From the NCBI GenBank assembly GCA_035325645.1, contig DAOKZK010000049.1:1-19241 (forward strand): DNA of 19,241 bases, written 5' to 3'. The notes under the pieces are model-generated. The model was not told the DNA's origin. It made no database searches and worked only from the letters and a program-made list of their open reading frames with translations. A program made the translations under genes and the position numbers. Origin of the DNA: Macondimonas sp035325645 (GTDB lineage: Bacteria; Pseudomonadota; Gammaproteobacteria; UBA5335). Below are positions 10,442 through 18,649 of this stretch, piece after piece (within the stretch, counting starts at the first letter, position 1; every line of letters begins with the position of its first letter).

Positions 10442-10930
10442 ATGCACCACCGGATTTTGTTCGTCTGTATGGGGAACATCTGCCGCTCACCGGCGGCGGA
10501 AGGGATGCTGCGTGCGCGTCTGAGACAAGAGGCGCCGCACGGGTGGGAGCAGATCGAAATCGACTCGGCGGCGACGCATGCCTATCACGTCGGTCGTGCG
10601 CCGGATGCGCGCATGCAGCAAGCTGCGCTGGCGCGCGGGATCGATCTGAGTGCGTGCCGCGCCCGCTTGGTGCAGCCGGAGGATTTCCTGCGGTTCACGC
10701 ACGTCTTTGCGATGGACGAGGCCAATCTGCTGCACCTGCAGACCCTGCGGCCGCCGTCGGCAACCGTGATGCCGACCTTGTTCCTGCATCCTTTTGAGGA
10801 CGGCCGGCCGCGTGCGGTTCCGGACCCGTACTACGGGGGTGCCCAAGGGTTCGAGCGCGTACTGGATCTGCTCGAGGAAGGCTGCGACGCGTTGATCGAA
10901 CGGCTGCGCGGGGCCATGAACCCGGCGTGA
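10442..10930 (+). CDS. Low molecular weight protein-tyrosine phosphatase
   Basis: A 162-residue cytosolic phosphatase. The catalytic loop is CMGNICRSP, with nucleophile C9 and R15 (C-x5-R), and the general acid is in DPYYGG (D128). These are the hallmarks of the low-molecular-weight PTP fold. The ATG at 10442 has AAGGAGG (10428-10434) with a 7-base spacer; a TTG 27 bases upstream is in frame but unlikely. In other bacteria such enzymes (Wzb, PtpA) act on tyrosine kinases of capsule or exopolysaccharide systems. No kinase is next to this gene, so the substrate is unknown. Position after kdsB is conserved in other gammaproteobacteria, which suggests a housekeeping rather than capsule role. Confidence 0.93.
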   Translation: MHHRILFVCMGNICRSPAAEGMLRARLRQEAPHGWEQIEIDSAATHAYHVGRAPDARMQQAALARGIDLSACRARLVQPEDFLRFTHVFAMDEANLLHLQTLRPPSATVMPTLFLHPFEDGRPRAVPDPYYGGAQGFERVLDLLEEGCDALIERLRGAMNPA

Positions 10931-10933
10931 CCG

Positions 10934-10964
10934 CGCCACCGGCCGCGCGTCGCGGCCGGTGGCG
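10934..10964. terminator. Perfect 14-bp hairpin between convergent genes
   Basis: CGCCACCGGCCGCG (10934-10947), loop CGT and its exact complement (10951-10964) lie between the stop codons of the phosphatase gene (+) and rne (-). No T-run follows on either strand. It most likely blunts convergent transcription or protects 3' ends on both transcripts rather than acting as a textbook intrinsic terminator. Confidence 0.55.
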
Positions 10965-10983
10965 GATCAAGCTCACAACCGTG

Positions 10984-13266
10984 TCAGTCGCCGTCGGCGA
11001 CCCGTTTGAGTTCAGGTGACGGCGGCGGCGCGGCGGGTTCGACCGGTTGCGGTGCAGCCGCTGGGGCCGGAAAGGGCTCGACGGCCATCGTTTGCGCTTG
11101 GTCGTCCTGGGCCTCGCCCGGTTGGTCGGCGGTACCTGCGTTCCCAGTACCGCTCGCCTCGCTGCCCGGGCGCCGGCGCCGGCGCCCGCCGCGCCGTCCG
11201 CGCCGGCTGCGCGGCGCTTCCTCAGACGCCAGCTCCGGAGCGAGGGCTTCGGTCTGTTCGGCTGGGCCGTGCTCCAGAGCGTCTGTTTCAGATGTCTGAT
11301 CGACCTCTGCCGGGGCCGGGGGCGCTGCCGCCGGTACGGCATCGGCGCGCGCCGGGCGTCGCGGGCCGCGACCCGCGGCGTCCGCACCGGCTGGTTTCGG
11401 CCGTCCCCGCCGGGCGGTTCCAGTGCCAGCGCCGCGCCGGGCCGGCGTCTTCGGCTTTTCACCTGCCGGTGCCTGACCATCTCCCGGTTCCGTGGCGACA
11501 GGCGCGGCGTCCACGGCAGGTGCTGGCTCCGGCACGGATGATTTCTGTTCCCCGAACAGCCGGTCCCAGAGTTTTTTCAGCAGACTGCCCGAGCCGGTAC
11601 GTGGCTTTGCGGGCGGTGCGGGTAGGGGAGGCTTGGCCTTGGCGATCGGCTCCGGCGTGGGGGCGGGCGGCGGCGCCATGCGCACGGCGGGGGCCTGCGC
11701 GGCAGGGCGGCCAGCGGCCTTGGGCTCGTACGACGTGGCGGGCGGTTGCGTGATGAGCTTGTAGGTGGCATCCCCATCGCCATTGCCACGCGCTTCGTCC
11801 TGGCGGATACGGCTCACCTCGTAGCGTGGGGTTTCCATGTGCGGGTTGGGCACGATCGCGACGCTGATGCCGTGGCGCGATTCGATCGCCGTCAGGGCGG
11901 CGCGTTTCTCGTTGAGCAGGAAGGTCGCGACCGTGACCGGCAACTGCGCCATGACGCGCTGGGTGCGGTCCTTCATGGCCTCTTCCTGGATCAGCCGCAG
12001 CACCGCCAGCGCCAGCGATTCCACCGAGCGGATGGTGCCGCGGCCTTCGCAACGCGGGCAGGTGATGTGGCTGTGCTCGCCGAGCGAAGGTCGCAGCCGT
12101 TGCCGCGAGAGTTCCAGCAGGCCGAAGCGCGAGATGCGGCCGATCTGGATGCGGGCGCGGTCGAGCTGGGTCGCATCGCGCAGGCGGTTCTCCACCTCGC
12201 GCTGATTCTTAGCCGGCGTCATGTCGATGAAGTCGATCACCAGCAGACCGCCGAGGTCGCGCAGGCGCAGCTGGCGGGCGATTTCCTCTGCCGCTTCCAG
12301 GTTGGTCAGCAGCGCGGTTTCCTCGATGTCCGCACCTTTGGTGGCGCGCGCCGAGTTGATGTCGATGCTGGTCAGCGCCTCGGTGTGGTCGATGACGATC
12401 GAACCGCCGGAGGGCAGGCGGACCTCACGGGCGAAGGCCAGTTCGATCTGGCTCTCGATCTGGTAGCGCGTGAACAGCGGAATGGCATCCTGGTAGAGCT
12501 TCAGGCGCCCGATGTTGTTCGGCATCACGGCGGCCATGAATTCCCGCGCCTGCTCGTAGACGGCCGGGTCGTCCACCAGGATCTCGTTGATGTCGGCGCG
12601 CAGGTAGTCGCGCAGCGCGCGGATGATGATGTTGCTTTCCTGGTAGATCAGGAAGGGCGCCTGACGTTCGCTGGCGGCCTGCTCGATGGCGCGCCAGAGC
12701 TGCAGGAGATAGCCCAGGTCCCACTGCAGTTCCTCGGAGGTGCGCCCCATGCCGGCGGTGCGCACGATGATGCCCATGCCCTCTGGGATTTCCAGATTGC
12801 GCATGATTTCGCGCATCTCGTCCCGCTCCTCGCCCTCGATGCGTCGCGAGACGCCGCCGGCGCGGGGGTTGTTGGGCATCAGCACCAGATAGCGGCCGGC
12901 CAGGCTGATGAAGGTGGTGAGGGCCGCACCCTTGGTGCCGCGCTCCTCTTTCTCGACCTGCACGACGATTTCCTGCCCCTCGCGGAGCAGTTCGGCGATG
13001 TTGAGCTTGCCGCCGAGATCGGCGCCCGGCTTGAAGTATTCCCGCGCGACTTCCTTCAGAGGCAGAAAGCCGTTGCGCTCCCCGCCGTATTCGACGAAGC
13101 AGGCATCCAGGCTGGGCTCGATGCGGGTGATGCGTCCTTTGTAGATGTTGGCTTTTTTCTGTTCTCGCGACGGCGTCTCAATGTCCAGATCGAACAGTTT
13201 TTGTCCTTCAACCAGCGCGACCCGCAGTTCTTCGGCTTGCGTGGCGTTGATCAGCATTCTTTTCAT
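10984..13266 (-). CDS. rne: Ribonuclease E
   Basis: A 760-residue endoribonuclease that starts most mRNA decay and processes rRNA and tRNA precursors. The start MKRMLINATQAEELRV equals that of known RNase E, so I use the ATG at 13266; an in-frame ATG at 13281 would add five residues. The S1 domain covers about 35-125, followed by the RNase H-like and 5'-sensor parts. Catalytic Asp D302 (SIDINSARATKG) and D345 (LLVIDFIDM) and the zinc-link CPRC (403-406) are intact. Past residue 490 the tail is disordered, Pro/Ala-rich, with a likely amphipathic membrane helix LLKKLWDRLFGE (562-573) and Arg-rich patches (about 609-640 and 686-699) that would bind RNA. The tail is much shorter than in E. coli (1061 residues). 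RNase G is excluded by the length and tail. Confidence 0.96.
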   Translation of the reverse strand: MKRMLINATQAEELRVALVEGQKLFDLDIETPSREQKKANIYKGRITRIEPSLDACFVEYGGERNGFLPLKEVAREYFKPGADLGGKLNIAELLREGQEIVVQVEKEERGTKGAALTTFISLAGRYLVLMPNNPRAGGVSRRIEGEERDEMREIMRNLEIPEGMGIIVRTAGMGRTSEELQWDLGYLLQLWRAIEQAASERQAPFLIYQESNIIIRALRDYLRADINEILVDDPAVYEQAREFMAAVMPNNIGRLKLYQDAIPLFTRYQIESQIELAFAREVRLPSGGSIVIDHTEALTSIDINSARATKGADIEETALLTNLEAAEEIARQLRLRDLGGLLVIDFIDMTPAKNQREVENRLRDATQLDRARIQIGRISRFGLLELSRQRLRPSLGEHSHITCPRCEGRGTIRSVESLALAVLRLIQEEAMKDRTQRVMAQLPVTVATFLLNEKRAALTAIESRHGISVAIVPNPHMETPRYEVSRIRQDEARGNGDGDATYKLITQPPATSYEPKAAGRPAAQAPAVRMAPPPAPTPEPIAKAKPPLPAPPAKPRTGSGSLLKKLWDRLFGEQKSSVPEPAPAVDAAPVATEPGDGQAPAGEKPKTPARRGAGTGTARRGRPKPAGADAAGRGPRRPARADAVPAAAPPAPAEVDQTSETDALEHGPAEQTEALAPELASEEAPRSRRGRRGGRRRRRPGSEASGTGNAGTADQPGEAQDDQAQTMAVEPFPAPAAAPQPVEPAAPPPSPELKRVADGD

Positions 13267-13663
13267 GGATGGGGTTCTCATGGTTCCCCGGCACGCTTCC
13301 GTCGAACCGCTGATCCTGCGTCGGGCAAATCCCGGCGACGGCCCGGATGGCGCGGATCCCGGAGCGATCAGCGAATCTCATCATTGGCTTGGCTCCTGGC
13401 GGCGAATGGAAAGCTTGGGGGTATGCAAAATAAAGGGTTGATGCGGAGAGGAAGCCGGCCTTGTCGCAGTGCGGCGCAAAGGCAGGTTCCTGCGCGGAAA
13501 CTTCGGGTCGCGGGATCGATGCTGCGCCTGCGGCGCAGGATCTGGCGGGGCGCGGCGAGCGCGCAGCGGGTCACTGTCGAGGCGGCCATCTTTTGCCGTT
13601 GGGATCCCGGGTTCGTTCCTGCCGCAGCATCGGTGGGTCCGACGCACAGGGCCGGCAGGATTG
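13267..13663 (-). promoter_or_regulatory. rne: Long structured 5' leader of rne
   Basis: About 400 bases without a credible gene lie between the predicted rne transcript start and its ATG. They contain a 7-bp perfect hairpin CTGCGCC/GGCGCAG (13522-13538). Nearer the ATG is an 8-bp inverted pair, CGCTGATC (13308-13315) with GATCAGCG (13366-13373), that would close a branched structure holding smaller GC helices. In E. coli the rne leader is 361 nt and its hairpins mediate RNase E autoregulation; a similar role here is inference. A 73-codon open frame inside it (13589 to 13368) looks non-coding. Confidence 0.55.
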
Positions 13664-13669
13664 GCTCGA

Positions 13670-13698
13670 ACTATAGCAATCGGTGCGAGGTGCTTCAA
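13670..13698 (-). promoter_or_regulatory. rne: Sigma70-type promoter of rne
   Basis: On the minus strand TTGAAG (13698-13693), a 17-base spacer and TATAGT (13675-13670) form a good housekeeping promoter, with 4 of 6 and 5 of 6 matches and ideal spacing. The predicted start is near 13663. It lies just after ypjD, so rne need not depend on read-through. Confidence 0.65.
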
Positions 13699-13699
13699 T

Positions 13700-13715
13700 G
13701 CGCGCGGGCGCGCGC
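13700..13715 (-). terminator. GC-only hairpin after ypjD
   Basis: GCGCGC (13700-13705) and GCGCGC (13710-13715) with a 4-base loop lie 27 bases past the ypjD stop and directly before the rne -35 element. It could end or pause the ypjD transcript, but no T-run follows and alternating GC in a GC-rich genome may be chance. Confidence 0.3.
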
Positions 13716-13741
13716 TCCGGTCGCAGAGCAGGACGGAAGGG

Positions 13742-14551
13742 TTAGCCCCATTGTCGCCCGAGCAGCGTCTCGAGCACGAACTTGCTTCCGAAATAGCCCA
13801 AGGTGAGCATGGCGCCGCCGCTCAGTGTCCAGCGCACGGCGATCTTGCCGCGCCAGCCGAAGCGGTGATGCCCCCAGAGCAACAGGCCCAGGATGATCCA
13901 AGCCATGATGGAGAGCACCGTCTTGTGGACGAGATGCTGTGCAAAAAGGTTGTCGACGAACACAAAGCCGCTCAGCAGCGCCAGCGACAGCGTGAAGAAG
14001 GCCAGTCCGATGAGCTGGAACAGCAGCCGTTCCATGGTTTCCAGCGGCGGAAACACCGCCACGATGCCGCGGCTGCGATGACGGTGCAGCAGCCGGGTCT
14101 GGACCATCAGCAGCACGGCCTGCGCCCCGGCGAGGATCACCAGGCCGTAGGCGATGATGGCCGTGAGCACGTGGAGTTCGACCGAGCCGCTCAGACTGGT
14201 GCCGACGGCCGGTGTCTGCGGGCGATAGAGCAGCATGGAGAGCGCCAGCAGCGGAAACAGGATCAGTCCCAGATTCTCGAGGGGCGCGCGAGCGGCCGCC
14301 AGCAGCAGGAGCAGTGCGAGTTGCCAGCCCATGAGCAGGATGACTTCGGCAAAGCCCAGATGCAGGCTCTCATGCCCCAAGATCGGCGAAATCAGTACGG
14401 TGTGGAGCGCGAAGCCCACGGCGCCGAGTCCCAAGGCGCCGGCCTTGCCGACCGGTTGGCCGCGCAGCAGGTCGCGGGCGCGCCGAAGCAGGAGAGCGGC
14501 ACTGCCGCTGTAGGCCAGGGCAACGGCCCACGCCATCCAATAGCTGTTCAT
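13742..14551 (-). CDS. ypjD: Inner membrane protein YpjD, CcsA/cytochrome c assembly family
   Basis: A 269-residue protein with about eight predicted membrane segments. It belongs to the CcsA/CcmC-like cytochrome c assembly domain family, of which YpjD is the branch found next to ffh in gammaproteobacteria. Supporting features are the divergent position beside ffh, the size, and segments such as GHESLHLGFAEVILLMGWQL and LHVLTAIIAYGLVILAGAQA. Family relatives handle haem at the membrane, and conserved His residues are visible, but a function for YpjD itself is not established. The start ATG at 14551 fits the homologous MNSYWMAWAVALAYSG beginning; two in-frame ATGs at 14581/14584 are less likely, and no start has a strong ribosome site. 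The frame stays open across the whole ffh antisense strand, which is an artefact of high GC. Confidence 0.88.
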   Translation of the reverse strand: MNSYWMAWAVALAYSGSAALLLRRARDLLRGQPVGKAGALGLGAVGFALHTVLISPILGHESLHLGFAEVILLMGWQLALLLLLAAARAPLENLGLILFPLLALSMLLYRPQTPAVGTSLSGSVELHVLTAIIAYGLVILAGAQAVLLMVQTRLLHRHRSRGIVAVFPPLETMERLLFQLIGLAFFTLSLALLSGFVFVDNLFAQHLVHKTVLSIMAWIILGLLLWGHHRFGWRGKIAVRWTLSGGAMLTLGYFGSKFVLETLLGRQWG

Positions 14552-14704
14552 GGTCGGTCGTCGAAGCGGTGGTTCCGGCATCATGGCACAGGCCGCGCGA
14601 GCGGCGCCACAGGGCCTTGGGTGACGCTGGTGCGCCTTTCGGGTAACGTAGCCGGCGCCGGCGCGCGATGCGCCCTGACCTTCCTGATGTCGAGTTGAAG
14701 CGCC

Positions 14705-16057
<1,353 letters not shown>

Positions 16058-16087
16058 TTGCGATCGATCGCGCGAGTTGGGTACAAT
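16058..16087 (+). promoter_or_regulatory. Promoter of the rpsP-rimM-trmD-rplS operon
   Basis: TTGCGA (16058-16063, 4 of 6), an 18-base spacer and TACAAT (16082-16087, 5 of 6) begin immediately after the ffh stop codon. This predicts a start near 16094 and a leader of about 70 bases before rpsP. The -35/spacer region contains the perfect 12-base palindrome GCGATCGATCGC (16060-16071). Confidence 0.55.
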
Positions 16088-16162
16088 CGCCAATTTGCTG
16101 GGGGTCTGCCCGCTGCGCGCGTGCGGCGGCGGCTCTATCCGATCTGGAGGTTCAAGGGTTAC

Positions 16163-16423
16163 ATGGTCACCATTCGTCTCGCTCGCGCCGGCGCCAAGAA
16201 GCGGCCTTTCTATCACCTGGTCGTCACCGACAGCCGCAATCGTCGTGACGGGCGCTATCTGGAACGCCTCGGCTTCTTTAACCCCATCGCGACCGAGAAG
16301 GAAGAAGGCCTGCGCGTCGATCTGGAGCGTGCGCGCCACTGGATCGCGCAGGGCGCGCAGCCGTCCGAGCGCGTCGATCAGCTGCTCCGGCAGGCCGCCA
16401 AGATGAGCGAAGCCGCAGCCTGA
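16163..16423 (+). CDS. rpsP: 30S ribosomal protein S16
   Basis: An 86-residue ribosomal protein of the small-subunit body that assists 30S assembly. MVTIRLARAGAKKRPFYHLV at the start and GRYLERLGFFNPIA, then the AHW-type segment ARHWIAQGAQPSERV, are diagnostic. The ATG at 16163 was chosen by homology. GGAGG at 16146-16150 is 12 bases away, a little far, while AAGGG at 16154-16158 is very close, so the ribosome site is not ideal. The frame extends upstream to the ffh stop, but that part is leader. Its TGA overlaps the rimM start (TGATG), as usual in this operon. Confidence 0.98.
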   Translation: MVTIRLARAGAKKRPFYHLVVTDSRNRRDGRYLERLGFFNPIATEKEEGLRVDLERARHWIAQGAQPSERVDQLLRQAAKMSEAAA

Positions 16424-16950
16424 TGACCGCAGACACCGCCACGGCTGGTGCCGGGCGGGTGGTCCTGGGCAGGCTCGGCAGCCCGTTCGGCGTGAAAGGC
16501 TGGATCTGGGTCCAGCCCCACACGCGGCCGCCGGACCAGCTCTTCGAGTACCGCCAGTGGGACCTCGAAGGGGCGACGGGTTCAGGCCGGCGCAGCCTCG
16601 AGGCGGTGCAGGCGCAGGGCAAGGGCTGGATCGTCCGCCTGTCCGGCATCGCCGATCGCGAGGCGGCCGCGGCGCTGACCGGCGCCTGGATCAGCGTGCC
16701 ACGCACGGCCCTGCCGCCCGTGGATGAGGATGAAGGGTATTACTGGATCGATCTCGTCGGCCTGCAGGTCGTCGGTATCGACGGATTCGAGTTCGGGCGC
16801 GTGGATTCCCTGATGGAAACCGGCGCCAACGATGTGTTGGTGGTGAAGGGCGAGGAAGAACGCCTCATCCCCTTCATCCGGCCCGACGTCGTGCGCCGGG
16901 TCGACCTCGCGGCAGGCGTGGTGGAAGTGGACTGGGACCCGGATTTCTGA
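16423..16950 (+). CDS. rimM: Ribosome maturation factor RimM
   Basis: A 175-residue cytosolic assembly factor that binds S19 and helps mature the 16S rRNA 3' (head) domain. The N-terminal RimM barrel shows VVLGRLGSPFGVKGWIWV (about residues 11-28). The C-terminal PRC barrel starts around 100 with EDEGYYWIDLVGLQVV and ends with LIPFIRPDVVRRVDLAAG, all characteristic. Start ATG shares its A with the rpsP stop (TGATG), giving translational coupling. Length matches the family (about 165-185). Order rpsP-rimM-trmD-rplS is the conserved bacterial operon. Confidence 0.97.
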   Translation: MTADTATAGAGRVVLGRLGSPFGVKGWIWVQPHTRPPDQLFEYRQWDLEGATGSGRRSLEAVQAQGKGWIVRLSGIADREAAAALTGAWISVPRTALPPVDEDEGYYWIDLVGLQVVGIDGFEFGRVDSLMETGANDVLVVKGEEERLIPFIRPDVVRRVDLAAGVVEVDWDPDF

Positions 16951-16963
16951 GCGGGACGCGGGC

Positions 16964-17719
16964 ATGCATCTGACCGTGGTGACGCTGTTTCCGGATCTCG
17001 TCGAGGCGCTCTACGCGGGCGGAATCGCGGGGCGAGCGCGGGAACGCGCGCTGATCCGGACCGCGAGCGTCAACCCGCGTGATTTCACGCGCGACGTCCA
17101 CCGCACGGTCGACGATCGGCCCTACGGCGGCGGCCCGGGCATGGTGATGAAGGTCGAGCCCCTGCTCGCCGCCATCGCAGAGGCCAAGGGCGCATCGCCT
17201 GCGGGCACGCCGGTGGTGATGATGAGTCCGCAGGGACAGCCGTTCGATCAGGCGCTGGCTCGGGAGTTCGCCGCGCTGCCGGGGCTGATCCTGGTCGCGG
17301 GCCGCTACGAGGGCGTCGATGAGCGCGCGCTCAGCGCCGTCGATTGGGAAGTCTCGATCGGCGATTATGTGCTCAGCGGCGGCGAGCTGGCGGCCATGGT
17401 GGTGATGGACGCGGTGATCCGGCTCTTGCCGGGGGCCGTGGGCGATGCAGCGTCGTGCGCCCAGGATTCGTTCTGGGACGGGCTGCTGGATTGTCCGCAC
17501 TACACGCGGCCCGAGACGCATGCCACGGGCGAGGTGCCCGCGGTGCTGCGCAGCGGCGACCACGAGGCGATACGCCGCTGGCGCCTGCAGCAGTCGCTGG
17601 GGCGCACCTGGTTGCGGCGGCCCGGCCTTCTGGCCGGACGCGAACTGACACGGGAGCAGGACCGCCTGCTCCAGGATTTTATCGACAATTTGGGTATCGA
17701 CGACCCGGCCTGCGGGTAA
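16964..17719 (+). CDS. trmD: tRNA (guanine-N1)-methyltransferase TrmD
   Basis: A 251-residue enzyme that methylates G37 next to the anticodon using S-adenosylmethionine, preventing +1 frameshifts. It is an essential SPOUT-family dimer. Motifs present are YGGGPGMVMKVEP (54-66), the knot loops GRYEGVDER (113-121) and SIGDYVLSGGE (131-141), and the catalytic Asp in DSFWDGLLDCPHYTRP (D168, equivalent to Asp169 of the E. coli enzyme). The start ATG lies 13 bases after rimM with only a modest GGGA-type ribosome site. Length and ends are normal. Confidence 0.98.
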   Translation: MHLTVVTLFPDLVEALYAGGIAGRARERALIRTASVNPRDFTRDVHRTVDDRPYGGGPGMVMKVEPLLAAIAEAKGASPAGTPVVMMSPQGQPFDQALAREFAALPGLILVAGRYEGVDERALSAVDWEVSIGDYVLSGGELAAMVVMDAVIRLLPGAVGDAASCAQDSFWDGLLDCPHYTRPETHATGEVPAVLRSGDHEAIRRWRLQQSLGRTWLRRPGLLAGRELTREQDRLLQDFIDNLGIDDPACG

Positions 17720-17729
17720 GGACAACATC

Positions 17730-18089
17730 ATGAGCACGTTGATTGCAGAACTGGAAGCCGCGCAAATGCGCACCGACCTCCCCGCATTCGCCCCCGGCGA
17801 CACCGTCGTGGTGCAGGTGAAGGTGAAGGAAGGCAACCGCGAACGCCTGCAGGCCTTCGAAGGCATCGTCATCGCCAAGAGCAACCGCGGCCTGAATTCC
17901 TCCTTCACCGTGCGCAAGGTCGCCCACGGCGAAGGCGTGGAACGCGTCTTCCAGAGCCACAGCCCCGCCATCGACAGCGTCACGGTCAAGCGCCGTGGCG
18001 ACGTGCGCCGCGCCAAGCTCTATTACCTGCGCGACCTGCGCGGCAAGGCCGCCCGCATCAAGGAAAAGCTGGCCCCCAAGGCCCGCTGA
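17730..18089 (+). CDS. rplS: 50S ribosomal protein L19
   Basis: A 119-residue protein at the 30S-50S interface. The diagnostic segments are PAFAPGDTVVVQVKVKEGNRERLQAFEG (split at about residues 20-47), FTVRKVAHGEGVERVF (about 58-73) and the C-terminal YYLRDLRGKAARIKEKL. AAGGA (17718-17722) lies 7 bases before the ATG. It is the last gene of the rpsP operon, followed by a strong intrinsic terminator. Confidence 0.98.
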   Translation: MSTLIAELEAAQMRTDLPAFAPGDTVVVQVKVKEGNRERLQAFEGIVIAKSNRGLNSSFTVRKVAHGEGVERVFQSHSPAIDSVTVKRRGDVRRAKLYYLRDLRGKAARIKEKLAPKAR

Positions 18090-18116
18090 TCCGCTGCAGC
18101 GCCCGGCGCGTCCAGC

Positions 18117-18160
18117 AAAGCCCCTGATCCGTGTAGCGCGGGTCGGGGGCTTTTGCTTTG
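18117..18160 (+). terminator. Rho-independent terminator after rplS
   Basis: AAAGCCCCTGATCCG (18117-18131) pairs with the segment from 18139 to 18153 (CGGGTCG, then GGGGCTTT) over about 15 bp with two G-U pairs and a 7-base loop. It is followed by TTTTGCTTT. This is a strong end for the rpsP-rimM-trmD-rplS transcript. Confidence 0.88.
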
Positions 18161-18344
18161 GGCGGGGTTCCCGGCTCGGATCTAGGCGCGGGATTTGCGA
18201 CTTTGTGGCGAACTGAGGTGTGGCGGGCCAGTCCTGCAGCAAATGGCGGGATCGGGTCCCGATGCTCTCCTTTCAAACATGCTCAAGCGCTAGCTTGATC
18301 GTGACGAAATCGACTGTGCGCGGGATCTTGGCTTTCGCCCGGTC
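18161..18344. other. Gene-free spacer between rplS terminator and toxin-antitoxin operon
   Basis: No credible gene is visible. Two compact palindromes stand out: ATCGGG-T-CCCGAT (18251-18263) and TCAAGC-GCTA-GCTTGA (18283-18298). They lie 50-95 bases upstream of the toxin-antitoxin promoter. Their role is unknown; extra repressor sites, or the scar of an older insertion, are possible. Confidence 0.4.
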
Positions 18345-18380
18345 TTGACGGCCCGCCTTAAGGGAACCATAGTGGTTCCT
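18345..18380 (+). promoter_or_regulatory. Toxin-antitoxin promoter with overlapping palindromic operator
   Basis: TTGACG (18345-18350), a 17-base spacer and CATAGT (18368-18373) form a plausible sigma70 promoter. The inverted repeat GGAACCA-TAG-TGGTTCC (18363-18379) is centred on this -10. A ribbon-helix-helix antitoxin bound there would block RNA polymerase, which is the usual autorepression of such operons. Confidence 0.6.
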
Positions 18381-18403
18381 ATTCGGTTGTGGAGGAAGAT
18401 TTC

Positions 18404-18649
18404 ATGAGCATGACGATCACACTGAAAAATATCCCCGACGAGATCTACTGCAGCCTGAAGGCAGCCGCTGAGGCGCATCATCGCAGCCTTAACAGCGAGG
18501 CCATCGCGTGCCTGGAGCGTGTGCTGATGCCGACCCGGATCAGCAACGAAACCCATCTCGCCCTAGCGGCCCAAATGCGCGACGAGCTCAAGGGCAACAC
18601 ATTCAACGTGAACGAAATCGAGGCCGCCATCGATGAAGGCCGGCCGTGA
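18404..18649 (+). CDS. Ribbon-helix-helix antitoxin (FitA/VapB-like)
   Basis: An 81-residue protein with an Arc-type ribbon-helix-helix start, MTITLKNIPDEIYCSLKAAA then HHRSLNSEAIACLERVL (to about residue 41). The beta strand MTITLKNI would read DNA, and the two helices form the dimer. The C-terminal half (45-81) is acidic and probably wraps the toxin. GGAGGA (18391-18396) with a 7-base spacer supports the ATG at 18404; an upstream in-frame GTG at 18389 is unlikely. Its TGA overlaps the toxin GTG (GTGA), so antitoxin and toxin are translationally coupled. It very likely represses its own promoter through the palindrome on the -10. Its codon use looks less GC-biased than the upstream core genes, consistent with acquisition. 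Confidence 0.9.
   Translation: MSMTITLKNIPDEIYCSLKAAAEAHHRSLNSEAIACLERVLMPTRISNETHLALAAQMRDELKGNTFNVNEIEAAIDEGRP

Noticed and set aside
13267..13281. Upstream ATG at 13281 as the rne start
   Set aside because: A GGGGA-like ribosome site exists, but homology and active-site numbering fit the ATG at 13266.
13368..13589. 73-codon minus-strand frame inside the rne leader, possible upstream peptide
   Set aside because: No good ribosome site, basic low-complexity content and no link to known leader peptides; kept only as a remote possibility.
11746..13806. 686-codon plus-strand frame opposite rne
   Set aside because: No recognisable domain; it mirrors the RNase E catalytic half, whose active-site residues are all present.
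14552..14704. Promoters in the ypjD-ffh divergent spacer
   Set aside because: Both genes need promoters here, but no pair of hexamers with acceptable spacing stood out on either strand, so none is listed.
16058..16162. 35-codon N-terminal extension of S16
   Set aside because: It contains the promoter -10 TACAAT, and homology to S16 starts at the ATG at 16163.
18058..18276. 72-codon minus-strand frame across the rplS terminator
   Set aside because: It runs through a clear intrinsic terminator and the end of rplS and has no recognisable content.
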